From NCBI GenBank assembly GCA_002712845.1, contig PAUV01000068.1:30172-36122 (forward strand): a DNA stretch of 5,951 nucleotides. The letters are read 5' to 3'. Every line of letters begins with the position of its first letter. Position 1 is the first letter of the stretch. Positions 1 to 5,951 of this stretch are shown piece by piece. Under the pieces are notes generated by a model, which was given only the letters and a program-made list of their open reading frames with translations, made no database searches and was not told where the DNA came from. Position numbers and translations under genes: made by a program. The DNA is from Rhodopirellula sp. GTDB taxonomy: Bacteria; Planctomycetota; Planctomycetia; Pirellulales; Pirellulaceae.

Positions 1-647
1 TTTTTTGTGTTGAAGCAGGCGTGCTGTATCGTTTTGCTCCACCCTTGGTCACCGACTGAAATCGTCACCTTGCGATTTCGGAAGGCCACGTTCACGTCAT
101 GCCATTGATTTAGTTTGAGTTCGACCAAGTCTTTTGGCAGCTTCTGGCTGAGACGAAATGCACCACTCACTTTGTCTGCTGGGCGATCTTTGTTTCGACG
201 GTCGGGGTGATTAGGATCCCGTGAGTGGTGGTCGATTTGAAGCTGAACACCGGTGGGGAGTAGTTTGACACGCAACAGATGATCAATACTGCCAAAACCA
301 TCATCACCATCAATGAAAAACCAGATCATGCTATCTTGCTGCAAGAAGCGGAAGCGAAAAGAGATTTCAAGGTCTTTGGTCTCAACCTTAAGAGGCGTGA
401 GGTCCAGGTGGATCATGGGTGGGTATTTCCCACCGCTTTCCCCATGGGTCCAAAGAACTCCCCTTCGAACACGGCTGTTTTGATTCGGGATTTTTGTCTG
501 AAAGCGGCTGGGGTCGAAGTTGTCAAAGTTCTCTGAGAACTCAAATGGGGCTTGGGCAGTCAAATCTTCCGCGGTATAGATCGCCAGCAGTTGGACGAGT
601 ATTCCAATCCATGTGATCGTCTTGATTGAGCTGGTGAGGTTCGCCAT
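1..647 (-). CDS. Probable exported LamG/DUF1080-like beta-sandwich protein, 3' end missing
   Basis: An open frame runs leftward from an ATG at 647-645 to the window edge with no stop, giving 215 residues of an incomplete protein. Residues 1-33 look like a signal peptide: Lys9, then a hydrophobic run (TWIGILVQLLAIYTA, 12-26), then an Ala-Gln-Ala site before PFEF, so cleavage near residue 33 is likely. There is no lipobox cysteine. The mature part is rich in alternating beta-strand patterns (LEISFRFRFL near 93-102, MIWFFIDGDDGFG near 107-119, LRVKLLPTGVQLQID near 125-139). It ends with an NQWHDVNVAF...KVTISVGD stretch (180-199), the kind of strand pair seen in concanavalin-A-like folds such as DUF1080 and LamG, which are abundant in planctomycetes. 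A sugar-binding or hydrolytic role is possible but no catalytic residue can be assigned. Start choice: first ATG, followed directly by the signal peptide. No strong Shine-Dalgarno is visible. It is transcribed divergently from purH. Confidence 0.72.
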   Translation of the reverse strand, partial: MANLTSSIKTITWIGILVQLLAIYTAEDLTAQAPFEFSENFDNFDPSRFQTKIPNQNSRVRRGVLWTHGESGGKYPPMIHLDLTPLKVETKDLEISFRFRFLQQDSMIWFFIDGDDGFGSIDHLLRVKLLPTGVQLQIDHHSRDPNHPDRRNKDRPADKVSGAFRLSQKLPKDLVELKLNQWHDVNVAFRNRKVTISVGDQGWSKTIQHACFNTK

Positions 648-700
648 GGTGATATCTGAGATGGTTGGTCGACTTTTTTGCTTTGCATTGCAAGTTTTTT

Positions 701-729
701 AAACCGGCGTTTGGGAGAAACCGACGCTT
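701..729. repeat. Imperfect 12-bp direct repeat, possible operator
   Basis: AAACCGGCGTTT (701-712) and AAACCGACGCTT (718-729) match at 10 of 12 positions with start-to-start spacing of 17 bp. They lie about 55-80 bp upstream of the start codon of the minus-strand exported-protein gene, a plausible place for a regulator site. Nothing ties them to a known regulator, and such short imperfect repeats can arise by chance. Confidence 0.25.
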
Positions 730-965
730 CCAAGTCAGCCGGATTTTGGCGTTGTGCCGCCAGATGCCGTAAAGTCAGGTAGTCTCACCTTGGCGGTTAT
801 CGGGCTGGTGACATGTGAAAAAGGCTCGAGCCATCAGTTCCGGGCTTGTCCCCGCTTGACCATTGTCCATCACCTCATAAAACAATGTCAGTGGAGCAAG
901 GATGCGGTGGTGGCTCTTCGGGCAAAAGTACTGCTTGAGACTGAATCGTCACCAAGAGTGGATGC

Positions 966-972
966 AAGGAAG
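966..972 (+). promoter_or_regulatory. Shine-Dalgarno-like AAGGAAG upstream of purH
   Basis: AAGGAAG is the best ribosome-binding-like sequence in the purH leader. It does not sit in front of the homology-supported purH start (GTG 1044). It lies one base before an ATG at 974 that opens a 13-codon frame (MSGIQWCLLPGFS, stop TAA 1013-1015), and five bases before a GTG at 978 that would extend PurH by 22 residues. It could therefore drive a leader peptide, an extended PurH, or nothing. Spacing favours the GTG at 978, while protein similarity favours 1044. Confidence 0.25.
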
Positions 973-1043
973 CATGAGTGGTATTCAGTGGTGTTTGCTG
1001 CCCGGTTTTAGCTAATCTTTCCTTTCAACCCCAGATTACGAAC

Positions 1044-2615
1044 GTGTCCGACGTCGTCCCAATTCGAACAGCACTGATTAGCGTCAGCGACAAAATGGGC
1101 CTTGCCGATCTGGCGGCAGGCTTACAGCGAGCCGGAGTCAGTATCTACAGTACGGGCGGAACTCGTAAACACTTGGAACAGTCGGGCATTGATGTGCTGG
1201 ACGTCGCTGAGTACACCGGATTTCCCGAAATGCTAGATGGTAGGGTCAAGACGCTTCATCCCAAGATCTTCGGTGGTATCCTGGCGATCCGAGATCGTGA
1301 TGATCACATGGATGCGATCAGTGATCACGACATTGAGCCGTTCGATCTTGTGGTGGTGAACCTGTATCCCTTTGCTGCAACCGCCTCGCGGGCTGGTTCG
1401 ACTCGCGCCGAGTGTGTGGAACAAATTGATATTGGCGGTCCCAGCCTCGTCCGAGCTGCAGCCAAGAATCATAATGACGTTGCCGTGGCCACCAGCCCGG
1501 AGCAATACGGGGAATTACTTGAGCAATTGGACTCCACCGGTGGATCCAGTTTCGCACTCCGTGAACAACTGGCAGCTGATGCTTTTGATCACACTGCTGG
1601 TTACGATCGTGCAATCGCTGATTTCATGCGTGGTGAGAATATTGGTGGAGAGTTCCCCGCCAGTTTGCACCTCTCACTGAAACGAAAGACGCAGTTGCGT
1701 TATGGTGAGAATCCCCACCAACGGGCTGCCGTTTACAGCGATCCCAACGTCAGGTCGGCCAATGTCGTTTCTGCTCGGCAGATTAGCGGCAAGGACTTGT
1801 CTTACAACAATTTGCTGGATCTTGATTCAGCGTTGGAGATCGTTCGTGGTTTTGGTGGTCCCGCGGTGTCCGTCATGAAACACAACAATCCGTGCGGAGC
1901 TGCTACCGATGAGCATCTTGTGGATGCCTGTCGAAAAGCTCTTGCCGGCGATCCCCTAAGTGCATTTGGTTCGGTTCTTGGATTCAACCGTACTGTGGAT
2001 ACGGCAACTGCCGAATTGCTTTGCGAACCTGGTTTGTTCATTGAAGCGATTGTTGCACCGGACTTCGAAGCACAGGCTGTCGGTTTGCTGACCACGCGAC
2101 CTAAGTGGCGAGAAAATGTTCGCCTGATGCAGGCTGGAAGATTGGACGAGCCGTCACAGCCGATTCAAAGGCGATTCATCAGTGGCGGAATGTTGGTGCA
2201 GGATGCCGATCGGATGACAAGCTCATCGTTGCAATGGAAAACGGTCACGGAAGAGCAGATCGAAGATGAACTTTGGGACGACGTTTCATTCGCATGGGAA
2301 ATGGTCCGGCACGTCAAAAGTAATGCCATCGTGCTGGGAAAAGACACTTCCCTGATTGGTGTCGGTGCGGGCCAAATGAGCCGCGTCGACAGTGTTGAAA
2401 TTGCAATCGAAAAAGCCGGAGAGCGAGCGCCTGGGTCGGTGCTCGCCTCTGATGCGTTTTTCCCCTTCCCTGATTCCATCGAGGCGGCCGCAGATGCAGG
2501 GGTCGTCGCCATCATTCAGCCAGGTGGGTCCCGACGTGATGGTGAGGTCATTGATGCCTGTAACCAGCATGGCATGCCAATGGTGTTCACCGGAAGACGG
2601 CACTTCAAGCACTAA
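1044..2615 (+). CDS. purH: Bifunctional AICAR formyltransferase / IMP cyclohydrolase
   Basis: PurH carries out the last two steps of de novo purine synthesis in the cytoplasm: formyl transfer from 10-formyl-THF to AICAR, then ring closure to IMP. With the GTG start at 1044 the protein is 523 residues, the usual bacterial length (about 510-530). The N-terminal cyclohydrolase (MGS-like) domain spans about 5-195, with [11 protein letters not shown] (7-17), YSTGGT (35-40), [11 protein letters not shown] (63-73), NLYPF (106-110) and [16 protein letters not shown] (127-142). The formyltransferase domain spans about 210-523, with LRYGENPHQ (218-226), SGKDLSYNN (248-256), the catalytic Lys-His in MKHNNPCG (K279, H280), SAFGS (307-311), VKSNAIV (424-430), GVGAGQMSR (439-447), [10 protein letters not shown] (469-478) and the typical C-terminus FTGRRHFKH. 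All key motifs are intact. GTG 1044 is chosen because family similarity begins a few residues later; an in-frame GTG at 978 adds 22 non-typical residues. It overlaps trpC by one base. Confidence 0.97.
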   Translation: MSDVVPIRTALISVSDKMGLADLAAGLQRAGVSIYSTGGTRKHLEQSGIDVLDVAEYTGFPEMLDGRVKTLHPKIFGGILAIRDRDDHMDAISDHDIEPFDLVVVNLYPFAATASRAGSTRAECVEQIDIGGPSLVRAAAKNHNDVAVATSPEQYGELLEQLDSTGGSSFALREQLAADAFDHTAGYDRAIADFMRGENIGGEFPASLHLSLKRKTQLRYGENPHQRAAVYSDPNVRSANVVSARQISGKDLSYNNLLDLDSALEIVRGFGGPAVSVMKHNNPCGAATDEHLVDACRKALAGDPLSAFGSVLGFNRTVDTATAELLCEPGLFIEAIVAPDFEAQAVGLLTTRPKWRENVRLMQAGRLDEPSQPIQRRFISGGMLVQDADRMTSSSLQWKTVTEEQIEDELWDDVSFAWEMVRHVKSNAIVLGKDTSLIGVGAGQMSRVDSVEIAIEKAGERAPGSVLASDAFFPFPDSIEAAADAGVVAIIQPGGSRRDGEVIDACNQHGMPMVFTGRRHFKH

Positions 2616-3400
2616 TGACGATTCTCGACCAGATTATCGTAGAGACGCGCAAGACGATCGAGACGGATCGTGGGCGGAAGCCCAGTGATGTGCTCGAATC
2701 GCTGGTTCGCGATTTGCCGCCATGCCGTGACTTTCACGCTGCTCTGGAGGCAGGGACAGCGGTTCAGTTGATCGCTGAAGTCAAACGCGCCAGTCCCTCG
2801 GCGGGATTGATTCGGGAAGATTTTGACCCGGTTCAAATTGCCCGTAGCTACGCGGACGCCGGCGCGGCATGCATCAGCGTTTTGACTGATGCACCGTTTT
2901 TTAAAGGCTCACTCGATTACCTGGTTGAGATCAGTAAGGCTGTCGAGCTGCCACTTCTGCGCAAAGATTTTATTGTCGATCGATACCAATTGCTGCAGGC
3001 ACGGGCAGCAGGCGCAGACTGTGTTCTTTTGATCGCCGAATGTTTGTCGCCTGAACAACTCCTCAGTCTGCATGATCAGACGGTTGAACTCGGAATGCAA
3101 ACCTTGATCGAGCTGTTCGACCCAGCGAATCTGCCCGCTGTCCTCGCGACAGGAACAAGGCTTGTTGGCGTTAATAATCGGAACCTGCATACGTTCGAAA
3201 CATCTCTCGATCACACTCTTACACTTCGCCCTGATATTCCCGAGGACCGACTGCTAGTCGGCGAAAGTGGAATTCGCACTCACCAAGATGTTCAAGTATT
3301 GGGTGCAGGTGGTGTCAAGGGAATTCTCGTGGGTGAGTCCCTGATGAGGCAGCCTGACATTGGTCTGGCGACTCGGAAGCTACTGGGAACTGCCCAGTAG
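2615..3400 (+). CDS. trpC: Indole-3-glycerol phosphate synthase
   Basis: TrpC converts CdRP (carboxyphenylamino-deoxyribulose phosphate) to indole-3-glycerol phosphate, the fourth step from chorismate in tryptophan synthesis. The 261-residue length fits a monofunctional (beta/alpha)8 barrel with no fused PRAI or anthranilate-synthase domain. Residues expected from the family are all present: E55 and K57 in LIAEVKRASPSAG, K117 in PLLRKDFIVD, E166 in LIELFD, N187 in GVNNRN, and E217/S218 in LLVGESGIR. The phosphate-binding end (GAGGVKGILVGESLM, 230-244) is also complete. The ATG shares its A with the purH stop codon (TAATG), and no Shine-Dalgarno is correctly spaced, so translation probably depends on ribosomes finishing purH. 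No other trp gene is in view, in line with the scattered trp genes of many planctomycetes. The stop codon lies in the first copy of a 16-bp tandem repeat. Confidence 0.97.
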   Translation: MTILDQIIVETRKTIETDRGRKPSDVLESLVRDLPPCRDFHAALEAGTAVQLIAEVKRASPSAGLIREDFDPVQIARSYADAGAACISVLTDAPFFKGSLDYLVEISKAVELPLLRKDFIVDRYQLLQARAAGADCVLLIAECLSPEQLLSLHDQTVELGMQTLIELFDPANLPAVLATGTRLVGVNNRNLHTFETSLDHTLTLRPDIPEDRLLVGESGIRTHQDVQVLGAGGVKGILVGESLMRQPDIGLATRKLLGTAQ

Positions 3401-3435
3401 ATGAAGCTTGCAGTAGATGAAGCTTGCAGTAGATG
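3395..3435 (+). repeat. 16-bp tandem repeat across the trpC stop codon, 2.6 copies
   Basis: The unit CAGTAGATGAAGCTTG occurs exactly at 3395-3410 and 3411-3426, followed by a 9-base partial copy (CAGTAGATG, 3427-3435). The first copy supplies the last codon (CAG, Gln261) and the TAG stop of trpC. Because 16 is not a multiple of three, later copies place CAGTAG in the other frames. The perfect identity of the full copies suggests a recent slippage duplication, possibly variable between strains. No effect on TrpC is expected since the first copy already terminates the frame. Confidence 0.9.
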
Positions 3436-3492
3436 TGCCGCAAAGAATTAAACCGCAGTTCAGGTCGAGCGTGCCGCACATCAAGCGGGGCT

Positions 3493-3505
3493 TCGCGAGT
3501 CGCGA
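3493..3505. terminator. Weak hairpin in the convergent trpC/cyclase gap
   Basis: TCGCG-AGT-CGCGA forms a 5-bp GC-rich stem with a 3-nt loop between the convergent trpC and cyclase genes. On the plus strand it is followed about ten bases later by a short T-rich stretch (ATTCTTTT, 3511-3518). On the minus strand no T run follows. It is short for an intrinsic terminator. It is listed because the gap (3401-3526) holds no better candidate. Confidence 0.22.
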
Positions 3506-3526
3506 TTCAGATTCTTTTGAGCCGGC

Positions 3527-4471
3527 TTAGGCTTCTGGCGGCGTGGGAGGTGGTTCGAAGGCGAATTCCTGCCACTTCACAGCTTTGTCCATCGGTTCAA
3601 TTCGCATCACCAAATTGCCGTCTTGATAGAGTCGGACGGTCCCAGTGGACTGGCTGACAACGACGGAAATCGCCTTGGTTTTTCGCGTGATCGCTGCGGC
3701 AGCCCAGTGTCGTGCACCGAGGCCCTTTGTCATGGTCAGGTCTTCGTGCGTGACCTCCAGCATTTGCCGACTGCGTTCGATGACCCCGTCACTTCCGATC
3801 AGAAATGCGCCATCAAGCTGCGCGATTTCTTTGGCATCTTCTTGGACACGGGCATCGAGCAGGTTCCGGTGCTTTTTGTTGTATCCACGAAAGGGATCGA
3901 CACCACTGTCATTGGAATGTTCCAAAACTTTGCGGGTATCACCGACTACAAACAAGGTGCCTACTGCTTTGCCCTCGCGACCTTCACGCCCAATCTGGGC
4001 AGCCAAGTCAACGACCACTTTGATCGTCTGCAATGGCACGCGGCTCTCAAGCATCTGCAGGTCACGACTGGTCAGTCGTCGCATTCGCTCATCGAGCTGC
4101 AAGTGGCTGATGGAATCAAGGTGATTCTGCTGAAAGCCACGATACAACGCTACGACTTCACCATTGGTGCGGATCAATTCGTCTGCAGCCGCTTCCAGCA
4201 ACGCATGCTGCAGGCGTTCCAGCAGTGGGGCTTTCTCTTTGTTGAGTGCAACGGTTTTCAAACCAGCTTCCGAGGCACCTTCGAGGTCTTCCTGAGAATC
4301 CAACGCGACAATCACGGGCTTGCTCATCTCACCCGTCAATTCGACGATCCGCTTCCAGTCAGTCGAACCATCCAGAAGAATCAGCAATGCATCCGCATTC
4401 CGAGCCTGAAGTAGCGCTATGGCTGAGGAAACCATCGCGGAGTTGTGTTTGGTCAGTCGTTGCGTTGCCAT
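3527..4471 (-). CDS. Soluble diadenylate cyclase, CdaZ/DacZ-like (DAC domain)
   Basis: The 314-residue protein is a probable c-di-AMP synthase, joining two ATP molecules. Residues about 8-110 resemble the pyruvate kinase C-terminal-like alpha/beta domain that precedes the DAC domain in archaeal CdaZ/DacZ: ADALLILLDGSTDWKRIVE, KPVIVAL, LIRTNGEVVALYRG. A helical linker (about 115-160) leads to GREGREGKAVGTLFVVGD (161-178), then DPFRGYNKKHRNLLD (192-206). The DAC signature is D220-G221-A222 (LDGAFLIGSDGVIE), with the second nucleotide motif GLGARHWAAAAIT (250-262) and a final strand segment ISVVVSQSTGTVRLYQDG (268-285). There is no transmembrane segment, unlike CdaA/DacA, and no DisA DNA-binding helix-hairpin-helix region, so the enzyme should be cytosolic. 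Oddity: the canonical RHR triad of many DAC proteins reads R254-H255-W256 here. Activity is inferred, not shown. The ATG at 4471 is the first good start; no clear Shine-Dalgarno precedes it. The C-terminus is a short Pro-rich tail. Confidence 0.85.
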   Translation of the reverse strand: MATQRLTKHNSAMVSSAIALLQARNADALLILLDGSTDWKRIVELTGEMSKPVIVALDSQEDLEGASEAGLKTVALNKEKAPLLERLQHALLEAAADELIRTNGEVVALYRGFQQNHLDSISHLQLDERMRRLTSRDLQMLESRVPLQTIKVVVDLAAQIGREGREGKAVGTLFVVGDTRKVLEHSNDSGVDPFRGYNKKHRNLLDARVQEDAKEIAQLDGAFLIGSDGVIERSRQMLEVTHEDLTMTKGLGARHWAAAAITRKTKAISVVVSQSTGTVRLYQDGNLVMRIEPMDKAVKWQEFAFEPPPTPPEA

Positions 4472-4505
4472 CGACAGCCGAGCCCTAGGAAGAAACGGGA
4501 CAGGA

Positions 4506-4511
4506 TGTCAA
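4506..4511 (-). promoter_or_regulatory. Possible -35 hexamer upstream of the cyclase gene
   Basis: On the minus strand a perfect TTGACA lies 34 bases before the cyclase ATG, inside the 91-bp gap after the upstream gene. At 17-bp spacing the downstream hexamer is CTAGGG, a poor -10 element, so a sigma-70 promoter is doubtful. If real, it would let the cyclase be transcribed separately from the upstream gene. Confidence 0.18.
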
Positions 4512-4562
4512 TACTCTAGTCGATGGTACGCGTTGCGGACAGGCAAACAACTCAAAAGATGA

Positions 4563-5951
4563 TCAACGGCGGGATTGACTGCCCGATTTTGCCATTGAAC
4601 TCGATTGCCATGCCTTGTCGCCACCGTAAGCACGTTCGTAATACATCGCGAGAGACCGTAATGCATGACCCTTGGGCCCAATTTTCCAGTCGTGTCCGCG
4701 TTCGGTGTAGATGGTGTTGGCCAGGAAGCGTACTGCATTGACCAAACGTGGTTCCTGCAGCTTGGCGTCAGGAGTGATTGTGAGTAGCCACTCCACCATA
4801 TGACCTGTGGTCTGGATCTTGCGATCCATATCACCGTTGTCCTCGCGACCCTCAAACCAGTCTGTGCTCATTGAGCCATCGCGATTCTGCAGGCGATAGG
4901 CGTATTTCTCGAAATCTTCCATGAAGATCTCGGCTCGCTTCCACTGTCCGGTGATTGGCTTGCCAGCAGCACGTCGCTTCCGAAGAGCATGAGCAAAACC
5001 CATCAATCGGTGCGTTCCACCACAAGCTGCCCCCACAATCGACTGTGAAAGCTCTTCCTTGATCAAACGCTCGAAACTCCATGTTTCGCCGTCGGCGTTG
5101 AGCCAGATGGTGTCCGTATCAAGATAGTGGGATAAACCAATCAGTGAGAAGGTCAGTTCTTCCCCGGAACGGCAAGCCAGCATCTCTGACTCGACCATCT
5201 CACGTATCGAGAACTCCTCGTTTGAGGCGTAGACAGGGTAGTCGAGTGGCACATCACAAAGCGAGAAGACCGCTAAGAACTGAGCTTGGTGACCCTGCAG
5301 ACCGACACCGCTGCGAGCGGAAATGGCGTCGTTTACAGTCGTTAGCAAACGCTGTCCTCGACATGCGTTATTTCCAGCGATCCAAGCGATTGCACTGTGC
5401 TTGCGATTGTTGACACGGATCTTGGTGTCTGCACCAAATACCATGATCGAGTGCAACATGCCCCAGTTGCTCCGCTCGTTGGCAGCTTCGGGTCTGGCAT
5501 AGTGATACAACAGCCCTTGTCTGATCGTATTACGCATTCGCGTAACCGAACGCGTCAGCTTGATTGGCTCGGCAGGCCGACCTGTGTAGTCCAGCTTTGT
5601 GGCAAGTGGGTTGTCACTGCTAACGAACTGCGATGCAGGATTTTGCTTGGCTTCTTCTTCTGCCTTGAGTGACTTCGTCTCACTCTCCGCTAAGCCTGAC
5701 TTATCTGAAACAGTCCCGTCTGACTGTAGTCGCAGCTTGCGAACCTTGACGACACCTTCTTTCTTCAGTTCATCATCGCTGCCCAGATCGGGCTCTTCTT
5801 GCCCAGTTTCTGAAGAAGCAGCGGTGCCCTTTTCGAGTTTGTCATCCACAGCCTCGCGTGGCGTCTTTTCAATTATTAAATTGTGGTCAGCATCAGATGT
5901 CTCAGCTTCGCTCGCCGTCGTTTCTGTGCTGACAATCGGTTCGCCATCCGT
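4563..5951 (-). CDS. Unrecognised large protein, 5' end missing: acidic linker plus helical Gly-His-repeat domain
   Basis: The frame is open from the right window edge to a TGA at 4565-4563, giving 462 visible C-terminal residues. A GTG at 5849 is only an internal valine, since the frame continues upstream with no stop. Visible residues 1 to about 125 are low-complexity and rich in Glu, Asp, Ser, Thr and Lys, suggesting a disordered linker. A folded, mostly helical domain follows (about 130-452), starting at LTRSVTRMRNTIRQGLLYHY. It carries recurring Gly/Ser-His motifs at helix starts: GLQGHQAQFLA, IGLSHYLD, CGGTHRLMGFAHAL, TTGHMVEWLL and GPKGHALRSLAMYY. That pattern suggests an alpha/alpha toroid (prenyltransferase- or cyclase-like), but I cannot assign a reaction. 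Conserved-looking cysteines lie in NACRGQ and GAACGGTH. I recall similar planctomycete paralogues carrying an implausible 'ARF GTPase-activating protein' label, which should not be trusted. The missing N-terminus may hold a signal or membrane anchor. It lies upstream of the cyclase gene on the same strand. Confidence 0.8.
   Translation of the reverse strand, partial: TDGEPIVSTETTASEAETSDADHNLIIEKTPREAVDDKLEKGTAASSETGQEEPDLGSDDELKKEGVVKVRKLRLQSDGTVSDKSGLAESETKSLKAEEEAKQNPASQFVSSDNPLATKLDYTGRPAEPIKLTRSVTRMRNTIRQGLLYHYARPEAANERSNWGMLHSIMVFGADTKIRVNNRKHSAIAWIAGNNACRGQRLLTTVNDAISARSGVGLQGHQAQFLAVFSLCDVPLDYPVYASNEEFSIREMVESEMLACRSGEELTFSLIGLSHYLDTDTIWLNADGETWSFERLIKEELSQSIVGAACGGTHRLMGFAHALRKRRAAGKPITGQWKRAEIFMEDFEKYAYRLQNRDGSMSTDWFEGREDNGDMDRKIQTTGHMVEWLLTITPDAKLQEPRLVNAVRFLANTIYTERGHDWKIGPKGHALRSLAMYYERAYGGDKAWQSSSMAKSGSQSRR

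Larger units (their letters stand above)
648..1043. other. Divergent intergenic region, no convincing gene
   Basis: This 396-bp stretch separates the minus-strand exported-protein gene from purH and must hold the promoters for both. I find no protein-like reading frame: an open frame at 754-1011 (+) begins with GTG, has no ribosome binding site and shows no recognisable domain. Small structures are present: an 11-bp palindrome TTGCATTGCAA (683-693), an imperfect direct repeat (701-712 and 718-729), a perfect 10-bp palindrome GGCTCGAGCC (823-832), and an 8-bp stem with one bulged C (858-866 with 882-889). No known purine riboswitch or T-box layout was recognised. No strong -35/-10 pair stands out on either strand. 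Confidence 0.6.

Noticed and set aside
279..616. Two short plus-strand frames at 279-536 and 419-616
   Set aside because: They lie opposite the exported-protein gene, whose signal peptide and beta-strand pattern are much more convincing.
856..889. TTGACC followed by CATAAA as a purH promoter, overlapping an 8-bp bulged hairpin
   Set aside because: The spacer between the hexamers is only about 14 bp and the -10 match is partial. The hairpin has a 15-nt loop and no T run, so neither a promoter nor a terminator can be supported.
754..1011. An 85-residue GTG-started plus-strand frame between the divergent genes
   Set aside because: No ribosome binding site, no domain-like sequence, and it overlaps the purH leader. 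Composition does not look coding.
3417..3530. A 37-codon plus-strand frame after trpC (starts MKLAVDVPQR)
   Set aside because: Its ATG is a by-product of the 16-bp repeat, there is no ribosome binding site, and it ends inside the cyclase stop region. Chance is the simplest explanation.
3623..4414. A 263-residue plus-strand open frame antisense to the cyclase gene
   Set aside because: It is the shadow of the strongly supported minus-strand DAC gene. Its translation shows no recognisable motif or domain, and it has no ribosome binding site.
4563..5951. ARF GTPase-activating protein annotation for the right-edge gene
   Set aside because: I recall this label on similar planctomycete proteins, but no ArfGAP zinc finger (CX2CX16CX2C) is visible, so the label is not supported.

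Overview
The window reads like chromosomal DNA from a planctomycete of the Pirellulales (Rhodopirellula-like). This rests on three things: moderate GC by eye, mostly weak Shine-Dalgarno signals, and protein types I associate with that group (a secreted LamG/DUF1080-like protein and a large acidic-linker protein whose core resembles planctomycete paralogues). It is an inference from memory of the families, not from a search.

Layout. Positions 1-647 hold a minus-strand gene cut by the left edge, encoding a probable exported beta-sandwich protein. Positions 648-1043 are a gene-poor divergent intergenic region with short repeats and palindromes. Positions 1044-2615 (+) are purH, the bifunctional enzyme for the last two steps of IMP synthesis. 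It overlaps trpC (2615-3400, +, indole-3-glycerol phosphate synthase) by one base in a TAATG junction, so the two form a translationally coupled pair. The trpC stop codon lies in a 16-bp tandem repeat. After a convergent gap of about 126 bp comes a minus-strand gene, 3527-4471, for a soluble diadenylate cyclase of the CdaZ/DacZ type (pyruvate-kinase-C-like N-terminus plus DAC domain). Upstream of it on the same strand, 4563-5951, is a long gene cut by the right edge. It encodes an unrecognised protein with an acidic low-complexity N-terminal part and a mostly helical C-terminal domain with recurring Gly-His motifs.

How the genes relate. purH and trpC are housekeeping biosynthetic genes whose pathways both draw on PRPP, which may explain their coupling. 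The minus-strand pair could be co-transcribed (97 bases from stop codon to start codon), which would link a c-di-AMP synthase to an uncharacterised protein, but nothing in the sequence proves this. I see no mobile element, CRISPR array, tRNA or rRNA. The most interesting content is the cyclase with its variant ATP-binding motif and the large helical protein beside it.
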